Source of the DNA: Elusimicrobiota bacterium
GTDB lineage: Bacteria > Elusimicrobiota > Elusimicrobia > UBA1565
Assembly: GCA_016196755.1 (NCBI GenBank)
Contig: JACPXC010000004.1
Coordinates: 1 to 64,000 of the forward strand
Direction: 5' to 3'
DNA length: 64,000 nt
The notes beneath the pieces are model-generated. The model was not told the origin of the DNA, searched no databases, and worked only from the letters and a program-made list of their open reading frames with translations. Both the position numbers and the translations under genes were made by a program. Positions 55,110 to 63,137 of this stretch are shown one piece after another (within the stretch, counting starts at the first letter, position 1; every line of letters starts with the position of its first letter).

Positions 55110-56461
55110 TGGAGCACCGAAGGCAGCGCGCGCACGCGGCCGGCGCGCTGGAGCCGGTTCCAGCGCGCGAGCACCGCGCCCTGTCCTTCCTTCCCCCCCG
55201 CCGGCTCGGCGGGAAGGCGTTCGCGGACCAGGTCGGCGGCGACGGCCGGTACCGCGTCCAGGAACGCGCGGCGCAGCTCCGGCGCCTCGGGCGAGAGCGC
55301 GGCGGCCAGGGCGTCCGTGGAGAAGGCGCTGAGGCACAAGCGCAGGTCGGCGGGGTCGGCGGCGGCCAAGTCCAGGAAGAAGGGCAGCGCGCCCAAGCGC
55401 GCGGCCGCCTTAGGGGAGCAGAAGCGCAGCGTGGCGGTGGCCTCGGTGCGGAACGGCTCGCCGAGGCGCAGGACGATCTCCTCGAGCCGCAGGATGCCGG
55501 TGACGCGCCGCTCGAGCTTGTCCTTGAGGTCGGCGGGGAAGCGCACCGGCTCGGGGTAGGGCTCGCCGGCGTCGACGAGGAGCCTGGCGGCGCCCTGCCT
55601 GATGGGGCCGGGCAGGCGGGCGTAGACCTGGGCGGCCTCCGCGGGCGTCGCTTTGCCGAGCAGCCAGGCCGCCACCGCCGCGGGGCCGTCGCGCAGCAGC
55701 TCGGCGGCCAGCGCCGCGGCCTCGGGCGTCAGCGGCGCCAGGTCGGGGTCGGCGGTGGGCAGGAACGGGAGCTGGGGCGGGGCCGGCGGGATGGGGCGGT
55801 GGACATCGAATGCGGGGGCGGAGCGGGAGTCCGAGACGACGAGGGCCGTTCGCCGGCCGCGCAGGGCCATGGCCACAAGGACGAGTCCCGTGAGCAGGGC
55901 CAGCCCGACCGTCCCTCCCGCGGCGGCGCCGGCCGACACCGCAGGGTCGCGGCGAGTCTTGGCCATCGGCGCCCGGGCCGTCTGCAGCGTGTCGCCGCGG
56001 CGCGGCGCCAGGTCGAGCGCGCGCGTCACGGCCTCCGAGGCCGCGGCCAATTCGGGATCGCCCACGGCTTGGTCGACGATGAGCATCACCGAGAGTCCTT
56101 GTTGGGCCGCCTCGCGTTTGTCCACCGCCGCGCCTTGGCGGACCAGCTCGCGCACCACCTCCTCGCGCAGGCTGCGCGGGGCCGGGAAGCCCGGCAGGAC
56201 CGGAGGGGCCTGCTCGAGGCGGGCGCTGATGCGGTCCCAGAGCGCGGCCGGCTGGGGGGCCGGGTCGGGCGGGACGGGGTCGGGGCCGTCGGGCGAGCGG
56301 TCGACGAGACGGACGAAGGCATGGGCGCGGCCGGGACCGAGCATGTCGGCCAAGAGCAGGTCGAGGCGCTCCTCGACGGCGGGGCTAAACGGCATCGGCG
56401 CCGCGGCCCGGGCGGGCGCGGTCAAGAACGAGGCCGCTAGGAGGAGGAGCGCGGGGTGCAT
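55106..56461 (-). CDS. FliF-FliG-like fusion protein (non-flagellar context)
   Basis: From ATG 56461 the 451-aa protein has a signal/anchor. A FliF-C-like periplasmic domain follows: VEERLDLLLADMLGPGRAHAFVRL near 30-55, and GLSVMLIVDQ...ALDLAPRRGDTLQTARAPM near 125-165, then one membrane helix (about 180-200). The cytoplasmic part is FliG-like: RDGPAAVAAWLLGKATPAEAAQVYARLPGPIRQGAARLL, then LEEIVLRLGEPF and DLRLCLSAFSTDALAAALSPEAPELRRAFLDAVP. In flagella FliF is the MS-ring and FliG the switch/torque ring. No other flagellar gene is present. Homology is by pattern recall, not by search. Confidence 0.6.
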   Translation of the reverse strand: MHPALLLLAASFLTAPARAAAPMPFSPAVEERLDLLLADMLGPGRAHAFVRLVDRSPDGPDPVPPDPAPQPAALWDRISARLEQAPPVLPGFPAPRSLREEVVRELVRQGAAVDKREAAQQGLSVMLIVDQAVGDPELAAASEAVTRALDLAPRRGDTLQTARAPMAKTRRDPAVSAGAAAGGTVGLALLTGLVLVAMALRGRRTALVVSDSRSAPAFDVHRPIPPAPPQLPFLPTADPDLAPLTPEAAALAAELLRDGPAAVAAWLLGKATPAEAAQVYARLPGPIRQGAARLLVDAGEPYPEPVRFPADLKDKLERRVTGILRLEEIVLRLGEPFRTEATATLRFCSPKAAARLGALPFFLDLAAADPADLRLCLSAFSTDALAAALSPEAPELRRAFLDAVPAVAADLVRERLPAEPAGGKEGQGAVLARWNRLQRAGRVRALPSVLQ

Positions 56462-56503
56462 GGCCTCTTTCGGGAAGTATAGCCGCGGGCCGGAGGCTTG
56501 CAA

Positions 56504-56668
56504 GAGCGGTTTTGTTACAGGATAAACGGTGCAGAATCCTACTAAAAGAATCTAGGCCCTTAGACCCTGGAGGCTGTAGGCCAACTAGCTCTTTCTGCGG
56601 GCCCCATTTGGGCCCACACTCGTCATAGGTCCTTAGGGCAAGCGGTACGGGCCGAAAGGGGGAACAAA
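56504..56668. other. intergenic leader region upstream of the subtilase gene
   Basis: No gene. It holds a TCTAGGCCC motif (56551-56559) related to the CCTAGG sites upstream of other secreted-protein genes, and a GC hairpin TG-CGGGCCC / GGGCCC-ACA near 56596-56618. An AGGGGG ribosome site lies just before ATG 56669. I see no recognizable riboswitch. Confidence 0.35.
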
Positions 56669-59107
56669 ATGCGCCAAGCTCTCGCACTCCTCGTCGCCTT
56701 AACCGTAGCCCTCGCCCCCCTCCCCGTCGCCGCCCTCCCCGTCGCCGCTCCCGCCCCCGCCGACCGAGCGCTATCGCGAGGAAGTGCCGCCTCCGAGGGC
56801 GTGAGGGCGGCCGCGCTCGCCCTGCGCGACGCCTCCCAGCTCGACATCCTGCGCCGCCTCGCCGCGCTCATCGAGCTCGGCGTCGCCGCCGACGGCCGCC
56901 TCGAGGTTGTCCGCGGTGAGGAGCGCACCCCCCTTCCCGTCGAGCAGGAGGCCCGCGTCTCGCGCTTCCTGTCCACCCTCGACGCCGCCGAACCCGAGCT
57001 CGGCATGGCCCTGGCCCTGCGCGGCTACCTGTCCGCCCGGATGCCGGCCGCCCAGGTCGAGAACAACATGTTCCTCAAGCGCGGTGAGGACGGCGTCCTC
57101 AAACTAACTGAGACCGGCCGCAAGGCCCTGCTCGACATCCTGCTGGCCTCCGACGGTCAACTGCTCGAGTCGGCGACCCCGCCTAAGGGTCCCACGCCCC
57201 TGCTGCACGCCGAGGCCGGCCCTCAGGCCCCCGGCGGCTTGGCCGCGGCGGTCGGGCGCTCGCTCGACGCCAACGGGATCGCCGCCCTCGACCCCGAGGC
57301 CGCCTTCGACGGCTCGCGCCACCGCCTCGGGGCCTTCGATTGGTCGGCGCTGGGCCCCAACGCCGTCCAGGCCGGGGGCACCATGGCCGTCGACCAGAAG
57401 CGCCTCGAGGGCTGGTCCTATGACGCCGAGGCCGGCACGGTGCGCGTGATGGTGGCGGGCCGCAGCGCCGTGGCGGTCGACCGCCTCAAGTCGGCCGGCG
57501 ACGGGGCCGGGGTCTACGAGGAGGCCGGCCTCGACCGCAGCCTCTTCGAAGGCTACGGCGCGAAGGTGGTGCGCGCGGTAGACAACCTCGTGACGGTGGA
57601 CGTCCCCCTCGCCCAGGCCGCGGCGATGGGCTTGGCCTTGCAGGACGTCGGCGTGGAGAGCCGCCCGGCGCGCCTCTTCAAGGCCGCCGCCGGCGCGCTG
57701 GCCTCCCCGGTGGCCGGCCTGCTCGGCACGGCGCTGCTCCCTTTCCCGTCGGCGGGGACCATCGCCGCGCTGGCCGTGGCACCCCAACTGGCCGACGCGC
57801 GGTCGCTGGTCGGCGGCGAGGCCCTCGAGCGCGCCGGGATGCGCGGCAAGGGCACATTGGTCGGCGTCATCGACTCAGGCATCGACCCCGACCATCCTGA
57901 CTTCCAGGACGCCGCCGGCAACAGCCGCATCGCCTCCTATCTCGACTTCACCTCCGAGGGGAACGACGACGTCGTCGGCCACGGCACGCACGTGGCGGGC
58001 ACCATCCTCGGCTCCGGCGCGGCCTCCGACGGCGAACTGCGCGGCTCGGCCACCGAGGCCCGGCTCAAGATGGCCAAGGTCTTCGGGGTCAAGGGGGAGA
58101 CCGACGAAAGCGTCATCCTCGCCGCGATGAAGTGGATGGCGGGCGGCGCGGGCAACGGCGAGAAGGTCGACATCCTCAACATGAGCCTCGGCGGCCCCGG
58201 CGTCCCGAACGTCGACCCCCTGAGCTCGATGGCCAACTGGCTGACGGCCAAGGCCAAGATGCTGGTCGTGGCCGCGGCCGGAAACGACGGGCCGTGGACC
58301 GGCTCGGTCGGCTCCCCCGGCAACGCGCGCTACGCCCTGACGGTGGGCGGCGTCACCAAGGAAGGCAAGGTGGCCTTCTTCTCCTCGCGCGGGCCGGTGG
58401 TCGACGAGCAGAACCGCGAGCTTTACGGGAAGCCCGACCTCCTCGGCGTCTCCGGCGACGTGGACCTCTCCCGGGTCAACCCCGCCCTCCTGGTGGACGG
58501 CGCCGACCCCAAGGCCCCGGCCGCCGGCGGCCTGGCGTCCTTGGCGGGAGCGGCGTCGGAGTCATGCATCTACGCCCCTGGCGTGGCCGCCCCGCGCTCC
58601 AGCCATGACACCGACAAGCTCTGCTCGGTGTCCGGCAACGCGAACTACCGCTACATGTCGGGGACCTCGATGGCCGCCCCGCAGGTCGCCGGGATGGCCG
58701 CCGACGTGGTGGGCTACCTAAAGGCGCAGGGCTACGAGGTCGACCCCTTCGAGGTGAAAGCGCTCCTGATGGAGACCGCCCGGGAGCTGGCCGCCGAGGG
58801 CAAGGACGTCCAGGGCGCCGGCCTCGTCAACGGCGAGGCCATCGCCCAGTCCGTGGTCGACCGGGTCAAGCGCGGCCTGCCGGTGGGCAACGTGGCCTTT
58901 TCGCTCTCGATGCGCCTGACCCAGCGCGACCGCGCGGCGCTCTCGCGCCAGAGCCGCTACCAGCTGACGCCGCTGGGCCTGCTCGACAACTCGACCGGCC
59001 ATCTGGTGCGCGACGAGGGCGAGATCGCCGCGGCGCTGGGTGCCATCCGCTCCCTGCCGGCGACGACGGTCGTCTCGACCCCCGCCGCGGGGCCGACACC
59101 CACCTGA
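56669..59107 (+). CDS. secreted subtilisin-like serine protease (S8)
   Basis: The 812-aa protein has a signal peptide, a long N-terminal region (about 30-390) likely containing an inhibitor/pro domain, and an S8 catalytic domain. The triad is complete: GVIDSGID (Asp 402), VGHGTHVAGT (His 438) and MSGTSMAAPQVAG (Ser 667). NMSLGG and AAAGNDGP (oxyanion Asn) are present. Two cysteines near the active-site insert (ESCIYAPG, DKLCSVSG) may form a disulfide. It is one of two large exported proteases in the window. Confidence 0.95.
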   Translation: MRQALALLVALTVALAPLPVAALPVAAPAPADRALSRGSAASEGVRAAALALRDASQLDILRRLAALIELGVAADGRLEVVRGEERTPLPVEQEARVSRFLSTLDAAEPELGMALALRGYLSARMPAAQVENNMFLKRGEDGVLKLTETGRKALLDILLASDGQLLESATPPKGPTPLLHAEAGPQAPGGLAAAVGRSLDANGIAALDPEAAFDGSRHRLGAFDWSALGPNAVQAGGTMAVDQKRLEGWSYDAEAGTVRVMVAGRSAVAVDRLKSAGDGAGVYEEAGLDRSLFEGYGAKVVRAVDNLVTVDVPLAQAAAMGLALQDVGVESRPARLFKAAAGALASPVAGLLGTALLPFPSAGTIAALAVAPQLADARSLVGGEALERAGMRGKGTLVGVIDSGIDPDHPDFQDAAGNSRIASYLDFTSEGNDDVVGHGTHVAGTILGSGAASDGELRGSATEARLKMAKVFGVKGETDESVILAAMKWMAGGAGNGEKVDILNMSLGGPGVPNVDPLSSMANWLTAKAKMLVVAAAGNDGPWTGSVGSPGNARYALTVGGVTKEGKVAFFSSRGPVVDEQNRELYGKPDLLGVSGDVDLSRVNPALLVDGADPKAPAAGGLASLAGAASESCIYAPGVAAPRSSHDTDKLCSVSGNANYRYMSGTSMAAPQVAGMAADVVGYLKAQGYEVDPFEVKALLMETARELAAEGKDVQGAGLVNGEAIAQSVVDRVKRGLPVGNVAFSLSMRLTQRDRAALSRQSRYQLTPLGLLDNSTGHLVRDEGEIAAALGAIRSLPATTVVSTPAAGPTPT

Positions 59108-59173
59108 AGCGCGGGCGGCTCACGGTCCTGCCGCGCTGCGGCCACCAGCCCCAACTCGAGTGCCCGGAGGGGC

Positions 59174-60433
59174 TCAGGGCGTCGGTTTTTGGCGGGAGCG
59201 GTTCAGCGCGATGATGCGCTCGGGTACGCAGGGCCGGACCCGGCAGGCCTCGGCGATCCGCTTGAGCGCCGGAGGCGCGGCGGGGTCGGCGGCCACGGCG
59301 TTGTAGTCCTCGCGCGCCCCGGCCGCGTGGCGCCGGGAGTCGCGGGCCAGGCCGCGGACGAGATGGAGGGCCGACTCCCAGCCGGGCGGCGGGGAGGGCG
59401 GCGGCGAGTTGAGCGCCCCTTGGATCCAGGCCTCGGCCGAGGTCGCGCGCTCGGGGACCAGGCAGGCGTCGGCGTAAGCGCCGCAGAGCACGGCCCAGCC
59501 TTTGGAATCGAATGCGTCCTCGGCGGCCAGTTGGGCGTAGACGGCGGCCCACGCTCCAACGGCCGCCTGGCGGTCGCCCGAGGCGGCGAGCATAGCCGCC
59601 TCTACCCCCGCGTAGTAGACGCTCTCCGGGAAGTCCTTGCGCAGCTCGCGCAGCAGGGCCAGGGCGCCCGTCGAGTCTTTCTCCTGGGCCATCAGGATCG
59701 TGAGCAGGAATTGGGCCGCCTGCTGGCGCGCGAACTGGCCCTTCTCCATCGCCTGGCGGATGCGCGCCAGGCCGCGCTCGCGGTTGCCGCGGACCAGGAG
59801 CAGGGCCCCTATGCGCAGGACCCCGGGCAGGACGGCGGACTGGTAGTCGAAGATGCCGAGGCCGAGGTAGGCGTCGTGAAACAGCGGGTCGACCTCGACG
59901 CAGCGGCGCAGGTGCTTGATCGCCTTCTTGCCGTCGAGGTAGGCCTTGAGCCATTGACGGTTGGTCAGCCGCCATTGTCCGCGCAGGCCGTAGGACATCC
60001 CGGCGACGAAGAAGGCCTCGGCGCGCAGGCGCGGCTGGGCCGCCTTGAAGAGCCGCTTGGACTTGACCACGGCCAGACGGCTGTGGCGGTCGAAGCTGAG
60101 CGCCAGCGCCGGGTCGTCGACGGAGCGCAGAAGCTCGGTGGAGGCCCGCCACCAGAGCATGCCGGAGATGAACAACTCGCCGTAGGGATTGTCCGGGTTG
60201 CCGGCGATGAAGGACTCCGCCTCGGCCTCCCCCGTCGAGTAGTTCAGGGAGTAGAGGGCGTGGAGGGCGCGGTTGAGCGCCGCGTCGCCGACCACGGCGG
60301 CCGCGTAGCTCTCGGGGAGCACCGCGGGGAGCGGCGCGTCCACGGCGGTGTCCTCCAGGTCTCCGATGTCCGGCGCGGCGGCGGCGACGGGGGAGCTCAG
60401 GAGGGCCAGGCAGAGAGTCAGCGTCAGGCGCAT
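59174..60433 (-). CDS. secreted TPR-type protein of unknown function
   Basis: The 419-aa protein has a signal peptide (MRLTLTLCLALLSSPVAAAA) and mainly alpha-helical repeats: ALHALYSLNYSTGEAEAESFIAGNP, AIKHLRRCVEVDPLFHDAYLGLGIFDYQ, AALALLRELRKDFPES and others. Repeated 'YLGLGIFDYQ' is typical of a TPR family in Elusimicrobiota-like and delta-proteobacterial genomes. No catalytic motif. Lies 3 nt downstream of the LOG-family gene. Confidence 0.75.
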   Translation of the reverse strand: MRLTLTLCLALLSSPVAAAAPDIGDLEDTAVDAPLPAVLPESYAAAVVGDAALNRALHALYSLNYSTGEAEAESFIAGNPDNPYGELFISGMLWWRASTELLRSVDDPALALSFDRHSRLAVVKSKRLFKAAQPRLRAEAFFVAGMSYGLRGQWRLTNRQWLKAYLDGKKAIKHLRRCVEVDPLFHDAYLGLGIFDYQSAVLPGVLRIGALLLVRGNRERGLARIRQAMEKGQFARQQAAQFLLTILMAQEKDSTGALALLRELRKDFPESVYYAGVEAAMLAASGDRQAAVGAWAAVYAQLAAEDAFDSKGWAVLCGAYADACLVPERATSAEAWIQGALNSPPPSPPPGWESALHLVRGLARDSRRHAAGAREDYNAVAADPAAPPALKRIAEACRVRPCVPERIIALNRSRQKPTP

Positions 60434-60436
60434 CGG

Positions 60437-61366
60437 TTAGGAATCCTCTTCCTCGTCGAGCGCGGCCGGGCGGAAGCTGACGCGCTTGCGGGCGCTCATC
60501 CCTCCGTGCGTGCCCCAATAATCGCGGATGGCCTTCCAGGCCTGCTCGGCGGTGTCGACGTATTTAAATAGCTTCATGTCCTGGGGCGAGATGACGCCCA
60601 CGTAGGACAAGTACTCGAAGTTGATGACCTTCTTCCAGAACTCCGAGCCGAACAGGATGATCGGCAGGCCGTGCTTCTTGGAGGTCTGCACCAGGGTCAG
60701 CGTCTCGAAGAGCTCGTCGAAGGTCCCGAACCCGCCCGGGAAGGCCACCATCGCCTTGGCGCGCATGAGGAAATGCATCTTGCGCAGGGCGAAGTAATGG
60801 AAGCGGAAGCTCAGCTCCGGGGTGAGGTAGGGGTTGGGCTCCTGCTCGTGCGGCAGGGTGATGTTGAGGCCGATCGACTTCCCCTTGGCTTCCCAGGCGC
60901 CGCGGTTGGCCGCCTCCATGATGCCGGGGCCGCCGCCCGTGACGATGACGAACTCGCGCTTCTTGTGGCGGCGGTCGTCTTGGGAGGCGCGGGTCACGAT
61001 CTTGCCGAATTTGCGGGCCTCGTCGTAGTAACGCGAGTGCTCGAGGAGGCGCTCTGCTGCGCGGAGCCCGGCGACGAGCCGCCGGTCGCGCGGCCGCGCG
61101 CGCAGGGCGCGCGTGAGCTCGGCGACCTTGGCCCGGGCGGCCTCGGGCGACGGGATGCGGGCCGAGCCGAAGACCACGATCGTGGAACGGATGTCGAGCT
61201 CGGTCAGGGCCAGCTCGGGCTTGAGCAGCTCGAGCTGGAGGCGGATCGGGCGCAGCTCCTCGCGGTTGAGGAACTCGTCGTCCTGGTAGGCCTTCCGGTA
61301 GGTCGGCGAGTCCACGATGGCGTCGAGCATCCGGCGCTGCTGGCGTATGGTCGGGGGGCGGCTCAT
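60437..61366 (-). CDS. LOG-family Rossmann-fold protein (TIGR00730-like)
   Basis: From ATG 61366 the 309-aa protein has an N-terminal extension, TIVVFGSARIPSP, IVTGGGPGIMEAANRGAWEAKGKSIGLNI and the nucleotide-binding PGGFGTFDELFETLTLVQ. LOG proteins are phosphoribohydrolases or nucleotide-monophosphate-related enzymes. It overlaps dctM by 4 nt. Confidence 0.88.
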   Translation of the reverse strand: MSRPPTIRQQRRMLDAIVDSPTYRKAYQDDEFLNREELRPIRLQLELLKPELALTELDIRSTIVVFGSARIPSPEAARAKVAELTRALRARPRDRRLVAGLRAAERLLEHSRYYDEARKFGKIVTRASQDDRRHKKREFVIVTGGGPGIMEAANRGAWEAKGKSIGLNITLPHEQEPNPYLTPELSFRFHYFALRKMHFLMRAKAMVAFPGGFGTFDELFETLTLVQTSKKHGLPIILFGSEFWKKVINFEYLSYVGVISPQDMKLFKYVDTAEQAWKAIRDYWGTHGGMSARKRVSFRPAALDEEEDS

Positions 61367-62637
61367 CCGGGAGACCTCCATTGCAAGAGAGCCAGGCTCA
61401 GCGGAGGCCAGTAGGTGACCAGCGCGAGCATGGCGACGTGGGCCAACCAGAACGGCGCGCTCGCTCGGTAGAGCTCTCCGAGCGGGCGGCCGAAGCGCCG
61501 GTTGGCGAGGAATAGGTTCAGCCCCAAGGGCGGCGTCATGTAGCCGATCTCGAGGTTGAGGAGGAAGATCACGCCCAGGTGGACCGGGTCGATGCCGTAC
61601 TGGGCGGCTATCGGGATGATGATCGGCACCACGATGACGATGGCCGAGAAGATCTCCACCATGTTGATGACCAGGAGCAGGGCGTTGAGGACGCCCAGGA
61701 AAACCCATTTCGAGCTCACGAACCGGCTCAGCCACTCGAAGAGCCGTTCGGGGACCTCGGCGTCGATCATGTAGTCGGTCAGGCCCAGGGCGCAGCCCAG
61801 GACGATGAGGATCGAGCCGACGAGGACCGTGCTCTCACGGACGATGCGCGGGAGGTCTTTCCACGCTATGTCGCGGTAGACCAGGACCTCGACGACGAAT
61901 ACGTAGAACGCCATCACGGCCGCGGCGTCGGTGGCGGTGAATTTCCCGCCGTAGATCCCCCCCACAACGACGAAGGGCAGCGGGATCTCCCAGGCGGCGG
62001 CCCGCGCCGCGGCAAGGACGGCGGCGCCCGAGAACGCGGTCTTGGGCACCGCGGCCCGCCGGCCCTCCCACGCGGCGTAGACGCCTAAGAGGCCGAGGAG
62101 GAGGAGGCCCGGCAGGGCGCCGGCCAAGAACAGCTTGTCGATCGAGACCTGGGCCACGAGCCCGTAGAGGATGATCGGCAAGGACGGAGGAAAGAGCAGG
62201 CCCAGGCTGCCAGTGCAGCTCAAGAGCCCTAGCGTGAAGCGCTCGGGGTAGCCCTGCTTGAGCATCATGGGGTAGAGCAGGCCCCCCAGCGCGATTATCG
62301 TCACGCCCGAGGCGCCGGTGAACGCCGTGAAGACAGCGCAGCTCATGAGGCCCACGACGGCCAGGCCGCCGGGCATCCAGCCGAGGAGCGCCTCGGCCAG
62401 GGCGAGCAGGCGCTTCGGGGCCTTGGACTCGGCCAGTAGGAAGCCCGCGAAGGTGAACAGCGGGATCGCTATGAGCGCGGGGAGGCTGGCCACGCGCACC
62501 ATGGCGATGGCTGCCGACGACGCGTCGATCCCGGCGCCGGCAAAAAGCCAGAGCGTCAGGCCGGCCAACAGCGCGAATACGGGGGCGCCCAAGGCGCCCA
62601 GCACGAGGACGAGGACGGCGACCGCCCAGCCGCTCAG
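61363..62637 (-). CDS. dctM: TRAP transporter large permease (DctM family)
   Basis: About 424 aa and about twelve membrane helices. It has SLPALIAIPLFTFAGFLLAESK, FTAFTGASGVTIIALGGLLYPMML, LGLLFPPSLPIILYGL and a C-terminal LNLEIGYMTPPLGLNLFLANR. It is the transport channel for organic acids taken up with sodium. The frame opens directly at a CTG (62637) overlapping the dctQ stop (CTGA); GTG 62604 is the next standard start. Confidence 0.9.
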   Translation of the reverse strand: MSGWAVAVLVLVLGALGAPVFALLAGLTLWLFAGAGIDASSAAIAMVRVASLPALIAIPLFTFAGFLLAESKAPKRLLALAEALLGWMPGGLAVVGLMSCAVFTAFTGASGVTIIALGGLLYPMMLKQGYPERFTLGLLSCTGSLGLLFPPSLPIILYGLVAQVSIDKLFLAGALPGLLLLGLLGVYAAWEGRRAAVPKTAFSGAAVLAAARAAAWEIPLPFVVVGGIYGGKFTATDAAAVMAFYVFVVEVLVYRDIAWKDLPRIVRESTVLVGSILIVLGCALGLTDYMIDAEVPERLFEWLSRFVSSKWVFLGVLNALLLVINMVEIFSAIVIVVPIIIPIAAQYGIDPVHLGVIFLLNLEIGYMTPPLGLNLFLANRRFGRPLGELYRASAPFWLAHVAMLALVTYWPPLSLALLQWRSPG

Positions 62638-63137
62638 ACGCCCTCCTTCACGGCATGAGGGTCGGCGGCGAGCGCCGCTTTGAGGAGATAGTGCAGGCAG
62701 AGCAGAGCGAAGCCGGCGGGCAGGATAGTCTCGAACCACCAAGCGGGGACGAGGCGGTCGCCGACCGAGAACAGGACCGCCGAGGCCTCGCGCTCCTGTT
62801 GGAAGAAGGTCCACGAGGCCTTGGCCATCAGCGCCGAGACCCCGGCGGTCAGGACGTGCAGGACGCCTTGGACCGCGGCCCGCGTCCGCCGGCTCATGAG
62901 GCGGAAGGCCGCGTCCATCGCGAACTGCTTGTCGTCTACCGCGGCCAGCGCGGCGCCGAGGAAGCCCAGCCAGAGCACGAGATGGCGCAGGAAGGTGTCG
63001 GCCCAGAGGATGCCGGCGGAGAAGCCGCGCAGGACGACCTGAGAGAAGCTCAGGGCCACCATCGCTAGGAGCATGGCCGACAGGAGGGCCTGCTCAAAGG
63101 CGGCCAGCCCGCGTTCCGCGGTCCGAAGGAGTCCCAC
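62634..63137 (-). CDS. dctQ: TRAP transporter small permease (DctQ family)
   Basis: From GTG 63137 the 167-aa protein has four membrane helices and the DctQ pattern SFSQVVLRGFSAGILWADTFLRHLVLWLGFLGAALAAVDDKQFAMD. It pairs with DctM. The start shares one base with the dctP stop. Confidence 0.88.
   Translation of the reverse strand: MGLLRTAERGLAAFEQALLSAMLLAMVALSFSQVVLRGFSAGILWADTFLRHLVLWLGFLGAALAAVDDKQFAMDAAFRLMSRRTRAAVQGVLHVLTAGVSALMAKASWTFFQQEREASAVLFSVGDRLVPAWWFETILPAGFALLCLHYLLKAALAADPHAVKEGV

Noticed and set aside
56504-56668. Riboswitch upstream of the subtilase gene
   Set aside because: Only a simple GC hairpin is visible; no known riboswitch core (for example the c-di-GMP GEMM motif) could be matched.
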